A stretch of 5,833 bases of DNA, taken from NCBI GenBank assembly GCA_012961925.1, contig DTYK01000211.1:1-5833 (forward strand), read 5' to 3'. The notes under the pieces are model-generated. The model did no database searches and was not told where the DNA came from. It saw only the letters and a list, made by a program, of their open reading frames with translations. The translations under genes were made by a program, and so were the position numbers. Positions within the stretch are counted from its first letter, which is position 1; the number at the start of each line of letters is the position of its first letter. Source of the stretch: Candidatus Latescibacterota bacterium. GTDB taxonomy: Bacteria; Latescibacterota; MVCY01; DTYK01. This document shows positions 1-5,833 of the stretch, piece after piece.

Positions 1-2305
1 AGGGCTGGCACATCCTGCCTCCCCGATGGGGGAGCCCCATAGCATCCCGCACAGCCATATCTATCTTCAGCACCTCCTGCGGCCCCTGCCATGGACCGCC
101 ACTTACGGAGAACTCGGCGATATCCAAGGGGAAAGCGTTCGGTTCGTCCCTGAGGATTCGCCATCTTTGTCGCTTTATGGCCTGCCGGCGCACTTCCTCG
201 AACTTCGGGCGGGGCATAAGGTCCTGCCTGGGATTCGGTTCCACCACGAAGATGCGGCTTCCGACCCCCGGAAGCTCGGTGCGGATCGCCACTCCTTCTC
301 CATCCTGCTCGGCATCAGCTAAGAACACCTCGCCCGTCTCTGGGTCCCATTCCTGCACCTGTCCCTTGCCGGGCATCCGCACCGTCAGAGGACCAGATTC
401 CTCGTCCTGTCGGGTGTGACAGATGAAGGCTAAATAGCGCCCGGTCTCGGCATCGTGGCGTAGCATGTAGAGGCCGTGGCGGAACTCCTCCCCCTCTTGC
501 GTCTTAATCGATACCCGCCGGATTCGCCCGACCCGCAGAAGGGCGTCCACGAGGGGTTTGCGTTCCAGTGGAATTCGGACGGCCCTTTCCGCCATTTCTT
601 CAGCCCCCTCGCTCGGCAGGGTGTCCACGCGTCCGGGAACCGGCTCTACGAATACCACCTTCCCGCCGGCCTCCAGCAGCTCTGCGAGCACCTTCCGGGT
701 GCTCTCCCGCACGGTGGACATCGGCGGCACGACCACCACTCGGTACTTCGCTTCGGCCACACGCAGGCAATCCCCTTCGACCGAACCATGTCGAAACAGG
801 ATATCCTCGTCCACGTAATCGAAGTCGAAGTGCTCCTCCAACAAGAGGTTCTGGAGGGTTTCGAATCGCTCTTCCAGCTCGTCCAAGGGCCCTTTCACAT
901 CCGCATAGAACAGGCCCCAGGCGCTCTCTATAGGATGGATGACGGCGACGTCCCGCACCGGCTCCCCCTGGGTTATCAGGACTCCGACTCTTGCGAAGTA
1001 GTCCTCGACAACGGGATAGTCCCGCCACCAGGGCGACTGGAAGAAGATGGAAGCCGGATAGTCCCTCTTGGCCTGGCCGGCCATTGTGTACCACGACAGA
1101 TGCTGACATCTCAAATTCACGCCTAAGGCGGCCTGCCAGTCGCCGACGGCCTTATGTTCGGCAAAGGTGAAATGCCAGCCTGTGCAGCCGTAAAGCTCGC
1201 TCAGTATCCACTTCCTCCCGAACTGATGTGCCACGGAGCTGCACTGCTTGGCTGTAGCGTATTCCGGCGGGCACCCACCCGGCCTCGTCAGCCCCTGACC
1301 GCACAGGATATCTATGCCCGGAGCCTGCATGAATTCGTAAAACCGCATGGTACTGCCTGCGACAGAAGTCTGACTGCGCAGGGTCTGCTCGGCTAACACA
1401 TGTCCGGTGAAGAGGAGATTGTGTTCTTCGCACCACTTGCCGGTCTGTTCCCCGAAGTTTCGGGAGAAGAGATAGGTGAGGCAGTCGTGATAGTCACGGC
1501 GCACCCTCGAGAACTCCTCGCCGTCCACCTGGAAGAAGACCTCAGGTAGATAGGAAAGCAGGTCGTATCCGTATCTTTCCTTGAAGGCATCCGGAAGCTT
1601 CTCCGTCCAGGGCGCCTCACCTCCGTGCGCGTCCAGGTTCAGATCTCCATGGTTTGGCTCGTCCGTGAATATCCCCGGCACCGTGGAACCGAAGTCCTTG
1701 CCGATATTTCTGGCATAGGCCTCGTACGTGACCTCGATGAACCTGTGCACGGCCTCCGCCGACAGGGTGTCCAGGTATGTCTGGTTGTTGTACCAGGGAG
1801 AAGGATCGGCTATCTTACAATAGAAGACCAGCACCTTTTCCCCTGGTGCCGCTTTGGCCACTTCCTCGGGCCGGACCTGGCGGACTCCTGAAGCCCTGTT
1901 GCCGTCAACTCGGGCCAGAAAGATCCCCAACTCCTCGCCGTTTGATTCGAATTCCTCGGGGTCTATGATCTTCAATTGAAGGCGACGCTGGCGGTAGCGC
2001 ACATCTCTGGTCACCAGCCCTCCAGCAGCCCCGGAAGGCCAGCGGTCTTCGTCGTAAAGCCACGCCTCCACCTGATTCTTTCGAGCTTCATCGACGCAGG
2101 CCCTTACCATATCGAACCATTCCTCGGACAGATATGGGGTGGCTAGCCCCACCCTTGAGTGCATGAACGCCCCACCCAGTCCCATCTGATCAAGTATTCG
2201 GATCTGCCGGCGAAGCTCATCCTCGGCTAACAGGCCGTTCCATGCCCAGAACGGTTTTCCCCGATACGCCGATGGAGGCGACGAAAAGAGTTCTCTTAGA
2301 TACAT
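1..2305 (-). CDS. GH106-like glycoside hydrolase (alpha-L-rhamnosidase type), 3' end outside window
   Basis: One uninterrupted frame reads from an ATG at 2305-2303 to the left edge, giving 768 residues without a stop. The start is set by AAGGAGG at 2312-2318, 6 bases upstream. The N-terminus (FWAWNG near residue 20, then GGAFMHSRVGL, YDEDRWPSG at 84-92) is typical of GH106-like enzymes with a TIM-barrel catalytic domain. Later blocks are GIFTDEPN at 211-218 and SELYGCTGWH from 369. I infer E216 and E370 as catalytic candidates, because both sit in the most conserved-looking motifs. Residues about 445-590 look like the class I glutamine-amidotransferase-like domain found in several glycosidases (DVAVIHP, FDFDYVDEDIL, KVVFVEP). 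A beta-sandwich follows (WDPETGEV near 653), and the start of a further C-terminal domain is cut off. No signal peptide is seen, so it is probably cytoplasmic and acts on imported oligosaccharides. Family membership is fairly sure; rhamnosidase specificity is not. Confidence 0.88.
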   Translation of the reverse strand, partial: MYLRELFSSPPSAYRGKPFWAWNGLLAEDELRRQIRILDQMGLGGAFMHSRVGLATPYLSEEWFDMVRACVDEARKNQVEAWLYDEDRWPSGAAGGLVTRDVRYRQRRLQLKIIDPEEFESNGEELGIFLARVDGNRASGVRQVRPEEVAKAAPGEKVLVFYCKIADPSPWYNNQTYLDTLSAEAVHRFIEVTYEAYARNIGKDFGSTVPGIFTDEPNHGDLNLDAHGGEAPWTEKLPDAFKERYGYDLLSYLPEVFFQVDGEEFSRVRRDYHDCLTYLFSRNFGEQTGKWCEEHNLLFTGHVLAEQTLRSQTSVAGSTMRFYEFMQAPGIDILCGQGLTRPGGCPPEYATAKQCSSVAHQFGRKWILSELYGCTGWHFTFAEHKAVGDWQAALGVNLRCQHLSWYTMAGQAKRDYPASIFFQSPWWRDYPVVEDYFARVGVLITQGEPVRDVAVIHPIESAWGLFYADVKGPLDELEERFETLQNLLLEEHFDFDYVDEDILFRHGSVEGDCLRVAEAKYRVVVVPPMSTVRESTRKVLAELLEAGGKVVFVEPVPGRVDTLPSEGAEEMAERAVRIPLERKPLVDALLRVGRIRRVSIKTQEGEEFRHGLYMLRHDAETGRYLAFICHTRQDEESGPLTVRMPGKGQVQEWDPETGEVFLADAEQDGEGVAIRTELPGVGSRIFVVEPNPRQDLMPRPKFEEVRRQAIKRQRWRILRDEPNAFPLDIAEFSVSGGPWQGPQEVLKIDMAVRDAMGLPHRGGRMCQP

Positions 2306-2311
2306 GGTATT

Positions 2312-2318
2312 CCTCCTT
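2312..2318 (-). promoter_or_regulatory. Shine-Dalgarno of the GH106-like gene
   Basis: The minus strand reads AAGGAGG ending 6 bases before the ATG at 2305. It is a near-perfect anti-16S match and fixes the start of the large hydrolase. Confidence 0.85.
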
Positions 2319-2379
2319 ATTAAATTATAAATCACAGATTGCCAAATGATTACAAAAACTTGAAAGGGTTTTCCTATTT

Positions 2380-2405
2380 TCTGTGAACCTCTGTGTTAAT
2401 CTGTG
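2380..2405. repeat. Three TCTGTG hexamers with exact 10-bp period
   Basis: On the plus strand TCTGTG occurs at 2380-2385, 2390-2395 and 2400-2405, separated by the 4-base spacers AACC and TTAA. The minus strand therefore reads CACAGA three times, once per helical turn. An inverted copy, CACAGATT at 2333-2340, pairs exactly with AATCTGTG at 2398-2405 across a 57-base loop. The tract lies between the cutA stop and the start of the GH106-like gene. From memory, very similar CACAGA-rich phrases occur as dispersed intergenic repeats in many environmental bacterial genomes, so this may be one copy of such an element. It could also be a multi-site operator. Confidence 0.7.
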
Positions 2406-2490
2406 GTTAAGAAATGGAAATTCTTATACTATGAAGTTAAAATCCCCGATCAGGCCGTAAACGGACTGCCCTTGAGATGGATCGACTGGA

Positions 2491-2838
2491 TTACGTCGGC
2501 TCATCGTCACCTGCCGGGGGTATGACACCCTCCATCCATTCCAGATAGGCCTTGCTACCTCCAATCACTGGCAGTGCAATCACCTCGGGCACATCGTAAC
2601 TGTGGTTTTCCTTGACCAGTCCTATGACTTTCTCCAGAAGTGCAGCCTTCGACTTGATAATAAGGAGCACCTCGTGAGCCCGGTCGATCTTCCCCTCCCA
2701 CCAGAAGAGTGATCGTATGCCGCCGGTGATATTTACGCAGGCGGCCACCTTTCTTTCAAGAAGAACAGAAGCGATCCTCTCTCCTTCCTCGACAGAACTT
2801 GCAGTTACGAGAACGATTATGTAACCCTCCTCCGCCAT
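2491..2838 (-). CDS. cutA: CutA-type divalent-cation tolerance protein
   Basis: This encodes a 115-residue protein with the CutA1 signature throughout: YIIVLVTASS at the first beta strand, AACVNI at 32-37, SLFWWEGKI at 43-51, EVLLIIKS at 56-63, HSYDVPEVIALPV at 79-91 and YLEWM at 98-102. Length matches the family (about 105-115). CutA proteins are small cytoplasmic trimers with a ferredoxin-like, PII-like fold. They were linked to copper and other divalent-metal tolerance in E. coli, but the general role is unsettled. The start chosen is the ATG at 2838, because GGAGGG at 2845-2850 lies 6 bases upstream. A TTG at 2883 would add 15 residues with no ribosome site and no family support. It is flanked by gaps of 169 and 185 bases, so it is probably transcribed on its own or read through from the acetyltransferase. 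Confidence 0.95.
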   Translation of the reverse strand: MAEEGYIIVLVTASSVEEGERIASVLLERKVAACVNITGGIRSLFWWEGKIDRAHEVLLIIKSKAALLEKVIGLVKENHSYDVPEVIALPVIGGSKAYLEWMEGVIPPAGDDEPT

Positions 2839-3007
2839 TTCTATCCCTCCGAATTTACTATCTGACAGGTGAGGTCGCCTCAACTCCTATAGTGGGGTTC
2901 TTCAATAGCCTGAATCTCCTTTTATCCAAAATGGCTGAGCTGATGGCCTATTGACGCTCAATTACCACTAAATCAGCAGATTCCAGGGTTCTACAAACAG
3001 AGTGCGT
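2839..3007. other. Intergenic region between the acetyltransferase and cutA
   Basis: This 169-base gap has no gene I can support on either strand. It contains a 13-base interrupted palindrome, TGAGG-TCG-CCTCA at 2870-2882, in the cutA leader. It is too short, and lacks a T-run, to be called a terminator. I could not identify a convincing promoter, although the distance suggests cutA has one. Confidence 0.5.
2845..2850 (-). promoter_or_regulatory. Shine-Dalgarno that decides the cutA start
   Basis: The minus strand reads GGAGGG, 6 bases before the ATG at 2838. This supports the 115-residue product over the longer TTG-initiated frame from 2883. Confidence 0.85.
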
Positions 3008-4153
3008 TTAAACAAAATTCAGCCCGTACCATGGGGCCGGGAGTGGAAAAAGTTTCCCAAGGACTTCCGCAACAGCCCCTCCGTCCCCTTCCAAAATTCG
3101 GTGCTCTATGCCTTCAGGAGTTCCGAAAACCAAAGCAGTGGCGTCATCACGAAGCAGGGTAAACCTCTGTTTTTCGAGGTAAAAGGTGACATCGGGGCCT
3201 GAGTCCTCAACCCTGAGGCTACGCACAACCTCACTGTCGAGGATCTCTGTCAAGTATGGACGTATACACTGCAAGAACAGTGGAAATTTCTGGATTCGTA
3301 CCGTACAACCACAAGCATCCATTTCCTGCCCGACCGGTGTCAAGCCAAGCTCTTTCAATTGCCAGCGAAAGGGCTCGTCAGCCACCGGGACGGAAAGGTT
3401 TAAAGTATCTGTGTCACCGTTGTAGCTGATGATCATGGCCAGACTTTCGACAATTGCCCTTCTGTCGCCGGCATATTCGACGATATGAGGTGCAGCAGAA
3501 GTTGTGGCTCGCTGTACGACTGCATAAGCCACTGCTCGACTTCCTCGTTTTATCAACCAGAGGCCTGATGGGCGATCCATCGCCATGCCGGAGTCGAGGA
3601 AATAACGATAGTCTTCCACTGGCCGGAGAAACCGTACCGGCTCCCGGCGATATAATGCCGAAACGGTAGGGATCTCATCGGGCTTAAAGGCCTTAAGAAC
3701 CAGTTTGGGATCTGCCTTTTTGGTCGCGAAAGAGCGAGGAATCTCGAAATGCGTTGCCCGCGACACTGGGACACAACCGTTACGACGATAAAGACCTCGA
3801 CCACCGGAGATCAGAATCAACGACCCGCCTGCCTCCTCGATCCTAGCAAAGGCATCGATCAGAAGCTTTGACGCAAGTCCCCGACCCCGATACTCCTCGG
3901 CGGTGGCTACCACCCCAATACACCCAACAGTCAACCGACAACCATAAATTGTCACATCACGCAAGACGATGCCAACATGGGAAACCACCTGCCCATCTTC
4001 CACTATCACTCGCAGGTTACTCAGGTTTCCTGCATTAAAAACGTGAGGGAACTCAGCTTGCATATCGCCACCCTTGGCCCGGAATACCTTGTTCACCATT
4101 TGAACAAGGGACCAGAACTCTTCGGGTTTCACTGCACGTGGTCCATCAACCAC
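3008..4153 (-). CDS. Eis-like GNAT N-acetyltransferase with C-terminal SCP2-like domain
   Basis: This 381-residue protein has the three-part layout of the Eis family: an N-terminal GNAT domain (about 1-135), a second degenerate GNAT-like middle domain (about 140-285) and an SCP2-like C-terminal domain (about 290-381). The acetyl-CoA motif is clear: GVVATAEEYRGRGLASKLL at 80-98, with the R/Q-x-x-G-x-G/A loop as RGRGLA at 89-94. GLYRRNG at 120-126 places Y122 where Eis has its catalytic tyrosine; Eis also uses the C-terminal carboxylate as base. No signal peptide or membrane segment is seen, so it is cytoplasmic. Transfer of acetyl from acetyl-CoA to an amine is likely; the acceptor cannot be told from sequence. 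The start is a GTG at 4153, supported by AAGGAGGAG 9 bases upstream; no nearby ATG has such support. Neighbours suggest nothing specific about the substrate. Confidence 0.9.
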   Translation of the reverse strand: MVDGPRAVKPEEFWSLVQMVNKVFRAKGGDMQAEFPHVFNAGNLSNLRVIVEDGQVVSHVGIVLRDVTIYGCRLTVGCIGVVATAEEYRGRGLASKLLIDAFARIEEAGGSLILISGGRGLYRRNGCVPVSRATHFEIPRSFATKKADPKLVLKAFKPDEIPTVSALYRREPVRFLRPVEDYRYFLDSGMAMDRPSGLWLIKRGSRAVAYAVVQRATTSAAPHIVEYAGDRRAIVESLAMIISYNGDTDTLNLSVPVADEPFRWQLKELGLTPVGQEMDACGCTVRIQKFPLFLQCIRPYLTEILDSEVVRSLRVEDSGPDVTFYLEKQRFTLLRDDATALVFGTPEGIEHRILEGDGGAVAEVLGKLFPLPAPWYGLNFV

Positions 4154-4162
4154 AGATCGACT

Positions 4163-4167
4163 CCTCC
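4163..4167 (-). promoter_or_regulatory. Shine-Dalgarno that decides the GTG start of the acetyltransferase
   Basis: The minus strand reads AAGGAGGAG with the GGAGG core at 4163-4167, 9 bases before the GTG at 4153. It justifies a non-ATG start. Confidence 0.8.
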
Positions 4168-4181
4168 TTATTTATCTGATT

Positions 4182-4210
4182 TTTGTACCCCTACTAACCT
4201 TTTGTGATAA
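4182..4210 (-). promoter_or_regulatory. Weak candidate sigma70-type promoter of the acetyltransferase
   Basis: The minus strand shows TTATCA at 4210-4205 and TACAAA at 4187-4182, separated by 17 bases. Each hexamer matches 4 of 6 consensus positions. The implied transcript would start near 4175, just ahead of the ribosome site. The -35 overlaps one copy of the 17-bp direct repeat. The match is poor enough to arise by chance in AT-rich DNA. Confidence 0.25.
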
Positions 4211-4279
4211 GCTTGTAGTCCTCTGTCCCTGGCTCTCCATGGGATAAATGCGGATTATCGGGGATAAGCTCATAATCCT
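4206..4279. repeat. Imperfect 17-bp direct repeat upstream of the acetyltransferase
   Basis: GATAAGCTTGTAGTCCT at 4206-4222 and GATAAGCTCATAATCCT at 4263-4279 agree at 14 of 17 positions, with starts 57 bases apart. A further GATAA lies at 4243-4247. The 13-base inverted repeat TTATC-GGG-GATAA at 4255-4267 overlaps the second copy. The arrangement could be an operator for the downstream gene or a small duplication. Confidence 0.5.
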
Positions 4280-4354
4280 TCCAGCCGGTTTTTAGACTCT
4301 GCAAGAATGAGTGTCTCCTGCCGATATGAATTCAAGAGAAGAGGGGGAAAAGTC

Positions 4355-4699
4355 TCAGTTTATAAACCTCTCAAAATTGCGGGAGAATAAATCGGTTACA
4401 TCACGTTTGATCTCTTCTTCGGTGACGTTCCAGCCAGCCTTGGCGATATCGGTATACTTTTCCACCAGCACTGAAGCGATGATCTCCTTGAAATGACTCC
4501 ATTTATATATGAACTGATCCAGCACTCTGGCATCGGAATGTTGTGGTATCATGCTGGTCCCCAGAAGCTCAAAGCGCATCTTTGTCATTTCAGTAACCAG
4601 TGATGGAACATTCAAATACCGCCAGCATCCAAAAGGCATACCGTCCATGATCACATTCAAGTTACCGCACGAGAGGTGAAGAAATTCAGGAACAAGCAA
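4355..4699 (-). pseudogene. C-terminal remnant of a uronate-isomerase-like amidohydrolase
   Basis: The readable frame ends at TGA 4357-4355. From about residue 10 (numbered from a TTG at 4699) it looks like the C-terminal end of the uronate isomerase (UxaC-type) branch of the amidohydrolase superfamily: GNLNV at 12-16, a hydrophobic helix, IPQHSDAR at 51-58, FIYKWSHF, then VTEEEIKRDVTDLFSRNFERF. SDAR resembles the TDSR loop whose Asp and Arg serve metal and substrate binding in uronate isomerases (here D56, R58). Those enzymes exceed 400 residues; only about 114 remain, and the N-terminal HxH metal site and most of the barrel are absent, so isomerase activity is unlikely. The fragment begins at the end of the upstream glycosidase, overlapping it by 14 bases. 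The TTG has GGAGG 6 bases upstream, so a short protein might still be made. Family assignment is from pattern memory and moderately sure. Confidence 0.6.
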
Positions 4700-5833
4700 T
4701 TTCCACCTCCCCGAGCTTCTCAATGGAACAGGGAAACTCCACATACAGGCTTTCCTCAATCTTCAGTTGCCTGAACTCAGAGGGCTCTCCTTTCACCCGA
4801 ATAGACTGTGGGGACCAGCCCTCGGGAAGCAGAATCCGGAAGAGGACAGTCTGGCCTGAGCCGGTATATTGCAACCGCAGGGTTTTCGTCGCCGCATCAA
4901 CCTTCATACGATAGCTGAAATAGCAGTTGTTAACAGCGTAGCGCACCGTGGCCAGAACTTCTTTCTCTAAGGTGGCCGCCCAGCGGGGAGCAACTTCCAT
5001 CTTTTTCATCTGGCCGCTTATGTCTTTTAGCCCCGCAATACCTTCGATGAGAGCTTCCAGCCACTGGGCCATTCCCCAGCCGGTGTAAGGTACCTCATTG
5101 GTGGTGCGAAAACCCGGCTGTCCATCGGGCCAGTACCAGACGTGCACCCGATTTCCAGTCCGGCGCAGGTGCTTGATATATTGCCTGTAAAGCTCCAGAC
5201 CGTACTGCTCCATGCCGTGTTCAAAGCATGCTCGACAAAGCTCCCCACCAACCCAGGGCATAAGGCCACCGTTGGCGTAGCCACCCTGACGGCAGTAGGG
5301 CCCATCATAGTAACCCAATTCATCAGGGTAACCTGGCTGAAGGCTCCACCAGGGAAAGGCATCCCCGGTCTGCTGGTGGCGTCGGCGGTACTCGTTGATG
5401 ATCGATACTGCCTGAGCGTGGCTGGCCAGCCCCCTGGTGATTGCCCAGACGTTTCCCATGGCAAGCTGCTGGGATTCGTCGAAACCGGGATGTTCAATCG
5501 GCGTCAAGTGCACATGATGGAGATACTTCTGTCCATCCCAGAGTAGGTCGTTAGCTCGTCGGCGATAGTCCTCTGCCTGGCGGTGAAATTCGTTCGCCCG
5601 TCGACCTTCACCCAGATGGCGGTACATCTCCGCCATTACTCGATAGGCCAGGTGGTAGCCGCTCTGATCACAGGTGGCGACCACGGCTCGCTCGCCCACA
5701 AATTCTGAGCTCTCCTGGATTTCAAAATCCCAGGTGTCGCAAGTATGACCACGCTTGACCAGTTGATGCTCCCGGTCCCAACGTTTCGGATCCTTCTGGA
5801 CATACTCAAGGGCCTTTTTCAGATGGGGAAGTG
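4686..5833 (-). CDS. Six-hairpin ((alpha/alpha)6) glycosidase, 5' end outside window
   Basis: The frame is open from the right edge to TGA at 4688-4686, giving 381 in-window residues. The GTG at 5699 is internal: in-frame coding continues upstream of it (HTCDTWDFEIQ), so the true start lies outside. The body looks like a six-hairpin glycosidase (the superfamily of amylo-1,6-glucosidase-like and GH63/GH37-type enzymes): helical pairs rich in aromatic residues, QQLAMGNVWAITRG, PWWSLQPGYP, GPYCRQGGYANGGLMPWVGGELCR (split here as GPYCRQGGYANGG and LMPWVGGELCR), WYWPDGQPG and a Gly-Trp-Gly helix. The last 100 residues are beta-rich (APRWAA, LRLQYTG, RILLPEGW) and end in VEIA, consistent with a natural C-terminal beta-sandwich. 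Exact GH family, substrate and localisation cannot be stated. It directly precedes the uronate-isomerase-like remnant, which fits a glycan-degradation locus. Confidence 0.8.
   Translation of the reverse strand, partial: LPHLKKALEYVQKDPKRWDREHQLVKRGHTCDTWDFEIQESSEFVGERAVVATCDQSGYHLAYRVMAEMYRHLGEGRRANEFHRQAEDYRRRANDLLWDGQKYLHHVHLTPIEHPGFDESQQLAMGNVWAITRGLASHAQAVSIINEYRRRHQQTGDAFPWWSLQPGYPDELGYYDGPYCRQGGYANGGLMPWVGGELCRACFEHGMEQYGLELYRQYIKHLRRTGNRVHVWYWPDGQPGFRTTNEVPYTGWGMAQWLEALIEGIAGLKDISGQMKKMEVAPRWAATLEKEVLATVRYAVNNCYFSYRMKVDAATKTLRLQYTGSGQTVLFRILLPEGWSPQSIRVKGEPSEFRQLKIEESLYVEFPCSIEKLGEVEIACS
4706..4710 (-). promoter_or_regulatory. Possible internal Shine-Dalgarno for the amidohydrolase remnant
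   Basis: Inside the last codons of the glycosidase the minus strand reads GGAGG, followed after 6 bases by TTG at 4699-4697 in the remnant's frame. This would couple translation of the remnant to the end of the glycosidase. The same bases encode Gly-Glu-Val-Glu of the glycosidase, so the match may be accidental. Confidence 0.35.

Larger units (their letters stand above)
2306..2490. other. AT-rich intergenic region between cutA and the GH106-like gene
   Basis: This 185-base gap is much richer in A and T than the flanking genes. Apart from the phased TCTGTG repeats and the ribosome site it holds no recognisable gene. A TATAAT lies at 2324-2329 on the minus strand, but it is so close to the Shine-Dalgarno that transcription would begin inside it, so I do not call it a promoter. 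Another TATAAG lies on the minus strand near 2425, without a good -35. No hairpin followed by a T-run is present as a terminator for cutA. Confidence 0.6.
4154..4354. other. Intergenic region upstream of the acetyltransferase
   Basis: This 201-base gap separates the amidohydrolase remnant from the acetyltransferase. It holds the GATAA direct repeats, the weak promoter candidate and the ribosome site. No gene is supported on either strand, and no hairpin with a T-run follows the stop at 4355. Confidence 0.6.

Noticed and set aside
600..1109. A 169-residue minus-strand open frame
   Set aside because: It is an out-of-frame reading of the GH106-like gene, rich in Arg and Gly, as expected from GC-rich codon positions.
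476..1126. A 216-residue open frame on the plus strand, and others at 558-818 and 568-933
   Set aside because: They lie antisense to the GH106-like gene, whose minus-strand frame is continuous and full of family motifs. The plus-strand products have low-complexity Pro/Arg/Ser-rich composition and match nothing I recognise.
2324..2345. TATAAT (2324-2329) with TTGGCA (2340-2345) on the minus strand as promoter of the GH106-like gene
   Set aside because: The spacer is only 10 bases, and initiation from this -10 would fall inside the Shine-Dalgarno. It is probably just AT-rich leader.
2870..2882. TGAGG-TCG-CCTCA palindrome as terminator or operator
   Set aside because: The stem is only 5 bp with no following T-run and no second copy; this length is expected by chance.
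2839..2883. Longer cutA starting at TTG 2883
   Set aside because: No ribosome site precedes it, CutA proteins do not need the extra 15 residues, and GGAGGG clearly serves the ATG at 2838.
4700..4759. First 20 residues of the remnant frame from ATG 4759
   Set aside because: This segment is the glycosidase coding sequence read in a second frame, shows no amidohydrolase character and has no ribosome site, so the remnant is started at about 4699 instead.
5027..5546. Open frames of 156 residues (minus) and 134 residues (plus)
   Set aside because: Both overlap the six-hairpin glycosidase in other frames; only the glycosidase frame shows a coherent protein.
5697..5699. GTG at 5699 as the glycosidase start
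   Set aside because: The same frame stays open to the window edge and reads as plausible glycosidase sequence (HTCDTWDFEIQ), and there is no ribosome site before the GTG.

Overview
The window carries five protein-coding units, all read from the minus strand, and no rRNA, tRNA, CRISPR array or insertion sequence that I could see. In transcription order (right to left) they are: a six-hairpin ((alpha/alpha)6-type) glycosidase entering from the right edge and ending at 4686; directly behind it, a C-terminal piece of a uronate-isomerase-like amidohydrolase (about 4699 to 4355); an Eis-like GNAT acetyltransferase with a C-terminal SCP2-like domain (4153 to 3008, GTG start); a cutA homologue (2838 to 2491); and a large GH106-like glycoside hydrolase that starts at 2305 and runs off the left edge after 768 codons.

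The three gaps (201, 169 and 185 bases) are long enough for separate promoters, so I do not treat this as one tight operon. They are visibly more AT-rich than the genes. The 185-base gap holds three TCTGTG hexamers spaced exactly 10 bp apart, plus an inverted CACAGATT copy upstream on the plus strand. The 201-base gap holds an imperfect 17-bp direct repeat and a cluster of GATAA/TTATC motifs that overlaps a weak candidate promoter. I found no convincing rho-independent terminator in any gap.

Two glycosidases of different folds and a uronate isomerase remnant point to a bacterium equipped to break down complex heteropolysaccharides, probably ones containing rhamnose and/or uronic acids. No N-terminal signal peptide is visible on the GH106-like enzyme, which suggests it acts in the cytoplasm on imported oligosaccharides; the N-terminus of the other glycosidase lies outside the window. 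The GNAT and CutA genes between them look unrelated to glycan use.

Gene content and protein style (GH106-like enzymes with an FWAWNG start, an Eis-like GNAT, a SDAR-type uronate isomerase, strong AAGGAGG ribosome sites, moderate-to-high GC coding DNA) resemble glycan-degrading uncultured lineages such as Poribacteria, Armatimonadota or Planctomycetota. This is a guess from pattern memory, not a placement. The most notable feature is the junction at about 4690, where an amidohydrolase C-terminus lacking its metal-binding half directly follows an apparently intact glycosidase end. I did not find a clear undescribed system.
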